Below, in pieces: positions 1 to 5,671 of a stretch of 10,406 bases of DNA. How positions within the stretch are numbered: the stretch's first letter is position 1; the number at the start of each line of letters is the position of its first letter. The position numbers and the translations under genes are program-made. A model generated the notes under the pieces. The model did not search any database. It was not told the DNA's origin and saw only the letters and a list, made by a program, of their open reading frames with translations. The DNA is taken from positions 1 to 10,406 of the forward strand of contig JAILOA010000243.1 of NCBI GenBank assembly GCA_024691065.1, written 5' to 3'. Source of the stretch: Lachnospiraceae bacterium (GTDB taxonomy: Bacteria > Bacillota > Clostridia > Lachnospirales > Lachnospiraceae).

Positions 1-63
1 AAAGTTAATGCTGATGGGATACAGGATGTAGCGTTACATCCGATTAGAGTAAGTGTTGCGTAA
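1..63 (+). CDS. C-terminal tail of an upstream gene (partial, unrecognised)
   Basis: Frame 1 is open from the window edge to a TAA at 61-63 and encodes 20 residues ending HPIRVSVA. The other two plus frames close within the first 31 bases, so this is the only rightward frame that could be the end of a gene. Twenty residues are too few to name a family. A perfect 7-bp hairpin, GGATGTA/TACATCC with loop GCGT (24-41), lies inside this tail. It has no following T-run, so it is not a recognisable intrinsic terminator. Whether this gene reads through into the next one cannot be judged. Confidence 0.4.
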   Translation, partial: KVNADGIQDVALHPIRVSVA

Positions 64-100
64 GTAATACCGACTAATAAACGTTTTATATTATTGATTT

Positions 101-130
101 TTAACATTGGTTAATATTGATAAATAAAAT
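101..130 (+). promoter_or_regulatory. Candidate sigma-A promoter for the tsaC operon
   Basis: TTAACA (101-106, 5 of 6 to consensus) and TAAAAT (125-130, 5 of 6) are separated by 18 bases. Transcription would start near 137 and give a leader of about 65 nt. The region is very AT-rich, so chance matches are common. Confidence 0.35.
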
Positions 131-157
131 GATAACGTAGCAAAATAAGATTCAAAA

Positions 158-183
158 TATATTTCGAAATATAAGTTTCGAAA
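158..183. promoter_or_regulatory. Two TTTCGAAA palindromes upstream of tsaC (possible operator)
   Basis: A perfect 16-bp palindrome, TATATTTCGAAATATA (158-173), contains TTTCGAAA at 162-169. A second TTTCGAAA lies at 176-183, with start-to-start spacing of 14. They sit between the candidate promoter and the start codon, where a repressor could act. No regulator is recognised. The AT context makes partial palindromes likely, but the identical CG-centred core twice is notable. Confidence 0.3.
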
Positions 184-201
184 ATTAGATTAGAGATTAA
201 A

Positions 202-1272
202 ATGACTAAGATAATAAATGTAAATCCTGAGAATGTTAATGAAGATATATTGCAAAGTTCCGATGAAATAAAGCTTGCAGGCGATATTATAAGAAACGGG
301 GGATTGGTTGCATTTCCTACGGAAACGGTTTACGGACTGGGAGGAAATGCTTTGTTTGCCGACTCTTCCATGAAAATATATGCGGCCAAGGGGCGTCCTT
401 CGGATAATCCTTTAATAGTACATATTTCGGAAATTGATGAGGTTTATGATGTTGCCGAAGAAGTTTCCGATAAGGCTGGGCAATTGATGGAAAAGTACTG
501 GCCGGGCCCGTTAACATTGATATTTAAGAAGAAAGCAGTGGTTCCGAAGGAAACTACGGGAGGACTGGATACGGTTGCGGTGAGGCTTCCGAATCATAGT
601 ATTGCAAGAGCACTTATCAAGGCTGCGGGAGTGCCGATAGCTGCGCCAAGTGCCAATACATCGGGAAGACCGAGCCCTACAAGGGCAGAACATGTAATTG
701 AGGATTTATCCGGCAAGATAGATGCCATTATCGATGGCGGAAGTGTGGGAATAGGTCTGGAATCAACCATAGTTGATATGACCGAGGAGGTTCCGACATT
801 ACTGAGGCCGGGATTTTATACGAAGAAAATGATTGAAGATGTGGTAGGCGTTTGTAAGGCTGATCCGGTTGTATTTGCAAAGGAGAAGCCGGTGGATGTT
901 AAACCTAAGGCGCCAGGCATGAAGTACAGACATTATGCTCCAAAGGGGCAACTTACAATTGTTTACGGAAATAAAGATAGGGTTATTTCAAAAATAAATG
1001 AACTTATAATAGGGCACAAAGAAAATAATGAGAAGGTCTTGGTTATTGCAACAGCTGAAACCAAAGATTGTTATTTATGCGACAATGTATTGTGTGTGGG
1101 AGAAAGATCACGAAAGGGAGATATAGCTTCGCATTTATTTGGCGTGTTGAGAGAGGCTGATGATTTAGGCGCCGAATACATTTACTCCGAGAGCTTTGAA
1201 AATGATTCGCTCGGTGAAGCTATAATGAACCGACTTTCGAAGGCAGCCGGTTACAATTATATTGAGGTTTAA
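202..1272 (+). CDS. tsaC: Threonylcarbamoyl-AMP synthase, Sua5/YwlC type
   Basis: It makes L-threonylcarbamoyl-AMP from threonine, bicarbonate and ATP, the cytoplasmic first step of t6A37 modification in ANN-decoding tRNAs. The YrdC-like domain spans about residues 20-205. It shows FPTETVYGLG (38-47), KGRPSDNPL (63-71), WPGPLT (100-105), and SANTSGRPSPT (150-160), the Ser/Asn nucleotide-binding segment. The interdomain linker APGMKYRHYAP (237-247) and the remaining 110 or so residues form the Sua5 C-terminal domain, so this is the long Sua5 form (356 aa), not the short E. coli TsaC form. ATG 202 has only a weak upstream AGAGA as ribosome site, but no better start precedes the conserved region. 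The downstream gene begins 11 bases after the stop, as in the Bacillus ywlC-ywlE-ywlF order, indicating an operon. Confidence 0.95.
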   Translation: MTKIINVNPENVNEDILQSSDEIKLAGDIIRNGGLVAFPTETVYGLGGNALFADSSMKIYAAKGRPSDNPLIVHISEIDEVYDVAEEVSDKAGQLMEKYWPGPLTLIFKKKAVVPKETTGGLDTVAVRLPNHSIARALIKAAGVPIAAPSANTSGRPSPTRAEHVIEDLSGKIDAIIDGGSVGIGLESTIVDMTEEVPTLLRPGFYTKKMIEDVVGVCKADPVVFAKEKPVDVKPKAPGMKYRHYAPKGQLTIVYGNKDRVISKINELIIGHKENNEKVLVIATAETKDCYLCDNVLCVGERSRKGDIASHLFGVLREADDLGAEYIYSESFENDSLGEAIMNRLSKAAGYNYIEV

Positions 1273-1283
1273 GGGGGAATTTT

Positions 1284-2174
1284 ATGACTCATATAGACAA
1301 AGTGATATTTGTGTGCTCTAATAATTCATTTTTGAGTCCTTTGGCAGAAGCATTTTATAGAAGTTACGGAAGTGATGATTTGCCGGAATGCATATCAAGA
1401 GGAATGGTAGTGCTTTTTCCGGAGCCGATTAATCCTAAGGTTAATATGATGCTTGTGGCAAAGGGAGAAGAACTTAGTAAACACGGTAATACAGTGGAAT
1501 TATCGGAAGAAGATCTTACTGATTATACTTGCATATTGACTATGACCTTAAGTGAAAAAGTAAAGGTGATGGAAAAGTTCAAAACTGCCAGGGTTTTTAC
1601 AATCGGTGAATTCACCAAAGAAGCCACAGATATTTTGGATCCTTACGGAAAAGAAGATGAGGTCTATGAGGAGGTTTTTGATGCAGTGCTTAAAAATGTT
1701 AAGGCGTGCATCAGAAGAATAAAAACAATAAACGGAGGTGTGGGAATGATTGCACTTGGAAGTGATCACGGTGGATATGAATTAAAACAGGATATAATTG
1801 CTTATTTGGAGGAGAATAATATTGCATACAATGATTACGGATGTTATGATTCTGCTTCATGTGATTATCCTATATATGCAAAGGCCGTTGCAAATGCAGT
1901 TGCCGGCGGAGAGTGTACAAAGGGAATTATCATTTGCGGTACGGGTATTGGCGTGAGCATTACGGCTAATAAGGTGCCGGGCATAAGGGCTGCGCTTTGT
2001 CATGATACATTCAGTGCCGAGGCTACAAGACTTCATAATGATGCAAATGTACTCACTATGGGAGCCAGAGTCGTGGGACCGGGACTTGCGTTGAAGATAG
2101 TCGAAACATTTTTGAATACAGAATTCTCTGAGGATGAGAGACATATCAGAAGAATTTCAATGATAGAGGATTAA
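1284..2174 (+). CDS. rpiB: Fusion: degenerate LMW phosphatase (YwlE-like) + ribose-5-phosphate isomerase B
   Basis: Residues 1-150 resemble low-molecular-weight protein tyrosine/arginine phosphatases such as Bacillus YwlE. The P-loop is VCSNNSFLSPLAEA with Cys11, and a DPYG motif carries the general-acid Asp119. The P-loop signature is C-x5-R, but Leu17 replaces the Arg, so catalysis is doubtful. Residues 155-296 are a complete RpiB, which interconverts ribose-5-P and ribulose-5-P in the pentose phosphate pathway: GSDHGG (159-164), IICGTGIGVS with Cys218, and LHNDAN with His251. ATG 1284 has an excellent GGGGG site just upstream. In Bacillus ywlE and ywlF are separate adjacent genes following ywlC, so this looks like their in-frame fusion. 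A strong ribosome site at the domain joint suggests that a free RpiB of 142 residues (1746-2174) may also be made. Confidence 0.9.
   Translation: MTHIDKVIFVCSNNSFLSPLAEAFYRSYGSDDLPECISRGMVVLFPEPINPKVNMMLVAKGEELSKHGNTVELSEEDLTDYTCILTMTLSEKVKVMEKFKTARVFTIGEFTKEATDILDPYGKEDEVYEEVFDAVLKNVKACIRRIKTINGGVGMIALGSDHGGYELKQDIIAYLEENNIAYNDYGCYDSASCDYPIYAKAVANAVAGGECTKGIIICGTGIGVSITANKVPGIRAALCHDTFSAEATRLHNDANVLTMGARVVGPGLALKIVETFLNTEFSEDERHIRRISMIED
1734..1748 (+). promoter_or_regulatory. Internal ribosome binding site and ATG at the phosphatase/RpiB joint
   Basis: GGAGG (1734-1738) is followed by 7 bases and then an in-frame ATG (1746-1748), codon 155 of the fused gene. Translation from here gives MIALGSDHGG..., exactly the usual RpiB N-terminus, in a 142-residue protein of normal family length. 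The site is as good as those of stand-alone genes in the window. It may be a relic of the former separate gene or an active second start. Confidence 0.6.
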
Positions 2175-2195
2175 GAAAGATTATCTCAGTGTAGT

Positions 2196-2256
2196 AAAAC
2201 AGGGATTTGATGTTAGGATGATCATTTCGGCAAAACAGGGATTTGATGTTGGGATG
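2196..2256 (+). repeat. 25-bp direct repeat, two copies, period 36
   Basis: Copies at 2196-2220 and 2232-2256 share AAAACAGGGATTTGATGTT followed by [A/G]GGATG, with 24 of 25 bases identical and 11 bases between them. They lie just after the rpiB stop and before the ilvE promoter. No protein-coding role is visible. No convincing intrinsic terminator for the tsaC-rpiB operon was found in 2175-2339; only a weak AAAGT/ACTTT hairpin (2267-2285) followed by TTG is present. Confidence 0.85.
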
Positions 2257-2339
2257 CCTGTTAAATAAAGTTCGGAATTGACTTTTTGTCTCGCAGATTT
2301 CCAACAAATCGGATACTTTATATGTCGGGATAAAAAATA

Positions 2340-2368
2340 TTGACACTTGTTTTTCTTAGGTATAAAAT
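2340..2368 (+). promoter_or_regulatory. Strong sigma-A promoter for ilvE
   Basis: Perfect TTGACA (2340-2345), 17-base spacer, TAAAAT (2363-2368, 5 of 6). The predicted start near 2375 leaves about 260 nt of leader before the ilvE start at 2638, much longer than translation alone needs. Confidence 0.7.
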
Positions 2369-2410
2369 ATTCTTTGTGTTTAGTTTTGCTCATATTTAAG
2401 ATTAGAAAAA

Positions 2411-2598
2411 TTAAACACAGGATATCAGCTTATATATGAGAGACGGAAGGCAGTAATGCCCGGAAGCGTCTTTGATACATTAGCCGGATATTAAAATGCT
2501 ACATAAGCTTGCAGGTTTTTGTTTAAATGAAAATGTCTATTATATTAGGTTCCAAAGGCGGAATCGGTTAAATGGGCATAGACGATTTTAAATTGGAA
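2411..2598 (+). promoter_or_regulatory. Structured 5' leader of ilvE (candidate attenuator or riboswitch-like RNA)
   Basis: Nested complementary segments can be read by eye. They are TTAAACA/TGTTTAA (2411-2417 with 2520-2526), AGCTTAT/ATAAGCT (2427-2433 with 2503-2509), and AGACG/CGTCT (2441-2445 with 2467-2471). The last encloses GGCA/TGCC capped by a GNRA-type GTAA loop (2449-2460). A further TAGC/GCTA pair (2481-2484 with 2498-2501) would complete a three-way junction. Further on, GTCTAT/ATAGAC (2535-2540 with 2578-2583) encloses GGTTCC/GGAATC (2548-2553 with 2560-2565). TTCCAA (2550-2555) can instead pair with TTGGAA (2593-2598), giving a mutually exclusive fold. I match it to no known riboswitch, and the T-box consensus is absent. 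Function is inferred from position and folding only. Confidence 0.4.
2527..2571 (+). CDS. Candidate 14-residue ilvE leader peptide
   Basis: ATG 2527 to TAA 2569 encodes MKMSIILGSKGGIG, including three Ile and one Leu, with Ile-Ile-Leu adjacent (codons 5-7). It lies in the untranslated leader of the branched-chain aminotransferase gene and ends 66 bases before the ilvE start. A weak GCAGG (2511-2515) precedes it by 11 bases. The ORF covers the 5' arm of the 2535-2583 stem and the whole of the 2548-2565 hairpin, so ribosome stalling on Ile/Leu codons could alter folding. No U-tract terminator follows, so classical attenuation is not complete. The residue bias of so short an ORF could be chance. 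Confidence 0.3.
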   Translation: MKMSIILGSKGGIG

Positions 2599-2637
2599 AT
2601 GCTGCACTTATTAATATAACGAATGGAGGAATTAATT

Positions 2638-3663
2638 ATGGCTAAAAAGGATATTGACTGGTCAAATTTAGGATTTGGTTACATGAAGACAGATTACCGT
2701 TACGTTTCAGAGTTTAAGGACGGAAAATGGGACGATGGTAAGCTTATCGACGACGATATGATTGTTATGAGTGAATGTGCGTGCGTATTGCAATATGCTC
2801 AGACATGTTTTGAAGGATTAAAGGCTTATACTACAGAGGATGGAAAGATTGTATGTTTCCGCCCTGACTTAAATGCCGAAAGAATGGCAGATACAGCTAA
2901 GAGACTCGAGATGCCTGTAATACCTACAGATAAGTTTATTGATGCGGTTGTTCAGACTGTAAAGGCAAATGCTGATTGGGTTCCCCCTTACGGTTCAGGA
3001 GCTACACTTTATATCAGACCATATATGTTTGGTAAGAATCCTGTTATCGGAGTTAAGCCTGCTGATGAATATGAATTCAGAGTATTTACAACTCCTGTAG
3101 GACCTTATTTCAAGGGCGGCGCAAAACCAATCACCATTACAGTAAGTGATTTTGACCGTGCAGCACCTAGAGGAACAGGAAATATTAAGGCCGGACTTAA
3201 CTATGCAATGAGTTTACATCCAATTATGGAAGCACATAGAAATGGTTTTGCCGAGAATATGTATCTTGATCCTGCAACAAGAACAAAGGTTGAGGAGACA
3301 GGTGGAGCTAACTTCTTATTTGTAACCAAAGACGGAACAGTTGTTACACCTAAGTCAGACAGTATTCTTCCTTCAATTACAAGACGCTCTCTTATGACAG
3401 TAGCTGAAGAGGTTCTTGGTATGAAGGTTGAGCACAGAGAAGTCCTCTTCTCGGAGCTTGGTGATTTTGCCGAATGTGGTCTTTGCGGAACTGCTGCAGT
3501 TATCAGTCCTGTTGGCAAGATTGTTCATAAGGACGGAGAAATCTGCTTCCCAAGTGGAATGGAAGAGATGGGACCTACAATTAAGAAGCTTTATGATACC
3601 CTTACAGGTATCCAGATGGGTAGAATCGAAGGACCTGCAGGATGGGTTAAGGAAATTATGTAA
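2638..3663 (+). CDS. ilvE: Branched-chain amino acid aminotransferase
   Basis: A PLP-dependent class IV (fold type IV) aminotransferase of 341 residues. It transfers amino groups between Leu/Ile/Val and 2-oxoglutarate, in the last step of synthesis and the first of breakdown. It is of the longer BCAT type, as in eukaryotes and many Firmicutes. Key segments are AQTCFEGLKAY (54-64), TLYIRPYMFG (123-132), RGTGNIKAGLNYA (178-190) with Lys184 as the expected Schiff-base lysine, EETGGANFLFV, and LCGTAAVISPVG near the end, a phosphate/carboxylate-binding turn. I chose ATG 2638 over the in-frame ATG 2623. GGAGG (2625-2629) overlaps the earlier ATG and is 8 bases from 2638, and MAKKDIDW matches family N-termini. 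The gene has its own promoter and long leader, so separate regulation is likely. Its product links to icd through 2-oxoglutarate. Confidence 0.96.
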   Translation: MAKKDIDWSNLGFGYMKTDYRYVSEFKDGKWDDGKLIDDDMIVMSECACVLQYAQTCFEGLKAYTTEDGKIVCFRPDLNAERMADTAKRLEMPVIPTDKFIDAVVQTVKANADWVPPYGSGATLYIRPYMFGKNPVIGVKPADEYEFRVFTTPVGPYFKGGAKPITITVSDFDRAAPRGTGNIKAGLNYAMSLHPIMEAHRNGFAENMYLDPATRTKVEETGGANFLFVTKDGTVVTPKSDSILPSITRRSLMTVAEEVLGMKVEHREVLFSELGDFAECGLCGTAAVISPVGKIVHKDGEICFPSGMEEMGPTIKKLYDTLTGIQMGRIEGPAGWVKEIM

Positions 3664-3795
3664 TCAAGCAGTTCTTTGAATGCAGTGTAAAAGTATAGTT
3701 ATTTCAGAAGGATTAAAGTACTTTTGAAACAGGACGCGAAGTATCTCTGTGTTCACGTCTAAGAAGTAAAGAAAATCGGAAGATATCAGCTTTAC

Positions 3796-3831
3796 TTTGC
3801 ATTGAAATTTGCACTGAACTTTGCATTAAAT
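3796..3831 (+). repeat. Three tandem 12-bp repeats upstream of the glycosylase gene
   Basis: TTTGCATTGAAA, TTTGCACTGAAC and TTTGCATTAAAT lie head to tail at 3796-3807, 3808-3819 and 3820-3831. If translation began at the in-frame TTG 3802 they would add a repetitive FALN-type extension, but the better ribosome site is downstream, so I treat them as noncoding. The rest of the ilvE-ogg gap (3664-3795) holds AAAAGTA/TACTTTT (3689-3725) and GACGCGAA/TTCACGTC (3733-3759, one mismatch). Neither is followed by a T-run. Confidence 0.85.
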
Positions 3832-3846
3832 AGAAAAGAGGAAGAT

Positions 3847-4800
3847 GTGGCTACAGTTGAGTATATAATTGAGAATGAGTATTTAAACCCGCTTTCAATA
3901 GCTCTCAGTGGTCAATGCTTCAGATGGTTTGAATTAGAGGATGGCAGCGTAGCAACCTTGTTTGGGGACTGCGCTGTCATTTTTTCGGTTTCGGAAAATT
4001 CGGATAATAGAAATACAAATGTAATTGAAGACGCAAAAAATATTCCTGTTAAATCAGGAAAAGATGAGGCATTAAAGGAAATGGCAGATTGGGACTCATG
4101 CAGTAAAATACAAGTTACTGCCTGGAGCAAAAGCCTTGATGAGGATTCATTGATTAAGAAAATAAATAATTATCTGGATATGGAAACCGATTACAAAAAA
4201 ATCATTGATAGCATTGATACTTCGGATAAGCATTTGATCGAGGCGAGCGAGACCGGAAAAGGAATCAGGATTTTAAGACAGGATTTATGGGAAATTATCA
4301 TAAGCTTTATGATAAGTCAAAATAACAATATTCCGAGAATTCAGGGAAGTATTAGAAAAATATGCGAAAGATTCGGTAAAAAGATTGATTTAAAGGCGAT
4401 GCCGGAGAAAATGTCAGCAGTTTGGCCTGAAGAACTTATGTATGCATTTCCGGAAGTATGGGAAATAGATGAGAATAAGCTGGATGGGCTTGGACTTGGG
4501 TATAGAGAGGATTATATCAGAACATTGGTTTCGGGATTAAAGGAAAAAAAGATAACACCTTATGAATGTTTCGCTAAAGAATGTCCCCATGAAAGGCTTC
4601 TTTGTGTAAAGGGAATCGGAAATAAAGTATGCGCTTGCATAGAGCTTTTCGGACTTCATGATTTGGACGCATTTCCGGTTGATACATGGGTAAAAAAGAT
4701 AGAAAAGGCATATTATGACGGTCGTTTTCCGAGAGAAAAATATATCGGAACAGCCGGAGTGATGCAGCAATATTTATTCAGCTACGAAAGAGGAAAATAG
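3847..4800 (+). CDS. ogg: OGG1-type 8-oxoguanine DNA glycosylase/AP lyase
   Basis: It excises 8-oxoguanine opposite cytosine and nicks the abasic site, in base excision repair. The N-terminal OGG_N-like domain carries SGQCFRW (21-27 from the chosen start). The HhH-GPD domain shows FMISQNNNIPRIQGSIRKI, the helix-hairpin-helix LLCVKGIGNKVC with expected catalytic Lys260, and the FPVD loop with Asp279. Start choice: the longest frame opens at TTG 3802, but that adds only a repeat-encoded segment. GTG 3847 has GAGG (3838-3841) five bases upstream and begins just before the conserved VEYIIENEYL, giving 317 residues. Compared with compact bacterial members, the N-domain carries an extra polar stretch, about residues 48-90 (SENSDNRN..., KSGKDEALKE). 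No clear promoter of its own is visible, so it may be read from ilvE. Confidence 0.88.
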   Translation: MATVEYIIENEYLNPLSIALSGQCFRWFELEDGSVATLFGDCAVIFSVSENSDNRNTNVIEDAKNIPVKSGKDEALKEMADWDSCSKIQVTAWSKSLDEDSLIKKINNYLDMETDYKKIIDSIDTSDKHLIEASETGKGIRILRQDLWEIIISFMISQNNNIPRIQGSIRKICERFGKKIDLKAMPEKMSAVWPEELMYAFPEVWEIDENKLDGLGLGYREDYIRTLVSGLKEKKITPYECFAKECPHERLLCVKGIGNKVCACIELFGLHDLDAFPVDTWVKKIEKAYYDGRFPREKYIGTAGVMQQYLFSYERGK

Positions 4801-4801
4801 T

Positions 4802-4823
4802 GCCGGTACATAGATTTACCGGT
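4802..4823 (+). terminator. Hairpin directly after the glycosylase stop
   Basis: CCGGTA (4803-4808) pairs with TACCGG (4817-4822), plus a G-T wobble, with an 8-base loop, starting 2 bases after the stop codon. No T-run follows, so it may only mark the 3' end or stabilise the message. Confidence 0.3.
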
Positions 4824-4895
4824 AGATTGCTATCAATTCAGTGAACAGAGTTAATTATGATATTAGGTGTGAGGATTATACGATTATACGGCAAA

Positions 4896-4916
4896 TTACC
4901 TGAATAAATCAGGTAA
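4896..4916. terminator. 8-bp hairpin between convergent ogg and the minus-strand gene
   Basis: TTACCTGA (4896-4903), loop ATAAA, TCAGGTAA (4909-4916) form a perfect stem in a convergent gap. Neither strand has a strong T-run (the minus strand continues TTTGCC), so termination is only plausible. A tandem 8-mer, GATTATAC twice (4874-4889), lies just upstream. Confidence 0.3.
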
Positions 4917-5018
4917 ATGTCAGTATGATGTTGGAATTAAAGCTTACTTCGTAAATTGTATATAACAACTCAAATAAATGTCGGCATAATGTCAGGGATT
5001 AAAGATTACTCTGTAAAT
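4914..5018. repeat. Duplicated 3' end of the minus-strand gene (about 44 bp, period 61-62)
   Basis: The stretch 4914-4957 recurs at 4975-5018. Both begin TAAATGTC and share ATTAAAG, TTACT and GTAAAT in the same order, with scattered transitions and one single-base indel. The second copy contains the last codons and TAA (5006-5008) of the adjacent minus-strand gene. The first copy therefore looks like a decayed duplicate of that gene's end lying downstream of it. Confidence 0.75.
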
Positions 5019-5407
5019 CTCCTGTAATTAAGTTCGTCGATTTCATCATCTGTAAATTCGTGATTGCCGAGTTCTATGCCCTGTTCAATGATGAATTCCA
5101 GAAGGAGGTCAATTTCCCTCTGAGTCATAATCGGCGGTTTAATAGCATCTTTATGCGTATTTAAAAAATCAACCACGGCATCAATTTCGTACTGCGACAT
5201 ATTGCTGGTGTCATTTATGATTTCATGTTTGATTTCATGTAGAGGTTTTAATTGTAAATCCTCCGGAGATATACCCTGGGAGGTTCTCAGTTTTTTAAAG
5301 GAATGACTGCTTTTTACCTTCCCGGTAGCTTGTTTAGGAAAATAATTATCCAGTTCTTCCTTTGATATCTTTTCCGTTGCCGGAACTGCTTTTGCTTCAC
5401 TTGACAT
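5006..5407 (-). CDS. Unrecognised 133-aa acidic protein with four 24-residue repeats
   Basis: I cannot assign a family. ATG 5407-5405 is chosen because GGAGG (complement of 5413-5417) lies 5 bases upstream. An in-frame ATG at 5419 overlaps that site and would add only MEAT. Counting from the longer start, a [ST]-x-x-[ED]-[IL]-[DQ] motif recurs at residues 51 (SPEDLQ), 75 (SQYEID), 99 (TQREID) and 123 (TDDEID), exactly 24 apart. Each is followed by a hydrophobic helix-like run (AVVDFLN, LLLEFII). A looser fifth copy, SKEELD, is at 19. The protein is acidic, with no signal peptide, membrane segment or catalytic motif, so it is probably cytoplasmic and a binding or scaffold protein. EID followed by hydrophobics recalls the FliM N-terminal peptide, but there is no flagellar context. 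It has its own promoter, divergent from icd. Confidence 0.75.
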   Translation of the reverse strand: MSSEAKAVPATEKISKEELDNYFPKQATGKVKSSHSFKKLRTSQGISPEDLQLKPLHEIKHEIINDTSNMSQYEIDAVVDFLNTHKDAIKPPIMTQREIDLLLEFIIEQGIELGNHEFTDDEIDELNYRRFTE

Positions 5408-5452
5408 AGTAGCCTCCATTTAATCCTAACACGCTCAAATAAAGAAAACCAA

Positions 5453-5493
5453 GGATTCAATAAAACAATTGTTTTATGTCCGAACATGAATCC
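5453..5493 (-). promoter_or_regulatory. Long hairpin / perfect 18-bp palindrome in the leader of the minus-strand gene
   Basis: ATAAAACAATTGTTTTAT (5460-5477) is a perfect 18-bp palindrome. Abutting it, GGATTCA (5453-5459) pairs with TGAATCC (5487-5493) across a 9-base bulge, giving a 41-nt imperfect hairpin in RNA. Read leftward, it is followed by a U-rich stretch (TTGGTTTTCTTT), so it could act as an attenuator in the leader, about 45 nt before the start codon. Alternatively the palindrome is a DNA operator. Confidence 0.4.
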
Positions 5494-5551
5494 CGGCAAA
5501 ACAGAGCGCAGAAAACTTAACCATCATTTCGTTCATAATTACCTAATCATT

Positions 5552-5580
5552 ATTATACTAGGAAATATTTGATGTGTAAA
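5552..5580 (-). promoter_or_regulatory. Sigma-A promoter for the minus-strand repeat protein
   Basis: On the minus strand, TTTACA (5580-5575, 5 of 6) and a perfect TATAAT (5557-5552) are separated by 17 bases. The predicted start near 5545 gives a leader of about 138 nt that includes the 5453-5493 hairpin. Confidence 0.6.
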
Positions 5581-5599
5581 TAAAAAATTAAATAAATCT

Positions 5600-5628
5600 T
5601 TGTATTAATTGGTTAGTTATGATATAGT
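5600..5628 (+). promoter_or_regulatory. Candidate sigma-A promoter for icd
   Basis: TTGTAT (5600-5605) and TATAGT (5623-5628, 5 of 6) with a 17-base spacer lie about 45 bp before the icd start and are back to back with the minus-strand promoter. Confidence 0.5.
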
Positions 5629-5671
5629 AGTTACGTTGTTTTAAAGAAAAATATGAAAGCGAGGAAAGATT

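Noticed and set aside
2411..2637. T-box leader upstream of ilvE
   Set aside because: The conserved T-box antiterminator sequence and a following terminator are not present, so I call only an unclassified structured leader.
3428..3679. 83-codon ORF overlapping the ilvE 3' end
   Set aside because: Shifted frame of ilvE with no ribosome site of its own.
5006..5407. Flagellar switch (FliM-like) protein based on repeated EID motifs
   Set aside because: Only a six-residue resemblance; none of the FliM middle or C-terminal domains and no flagellar genes nearby.
5474..5536. 20-codon minus-strand ORF in the leader of the repeat protein
   Set aside because: It has an AGG near the predicted transcript start, but no composition or conservation evidence supports translation.
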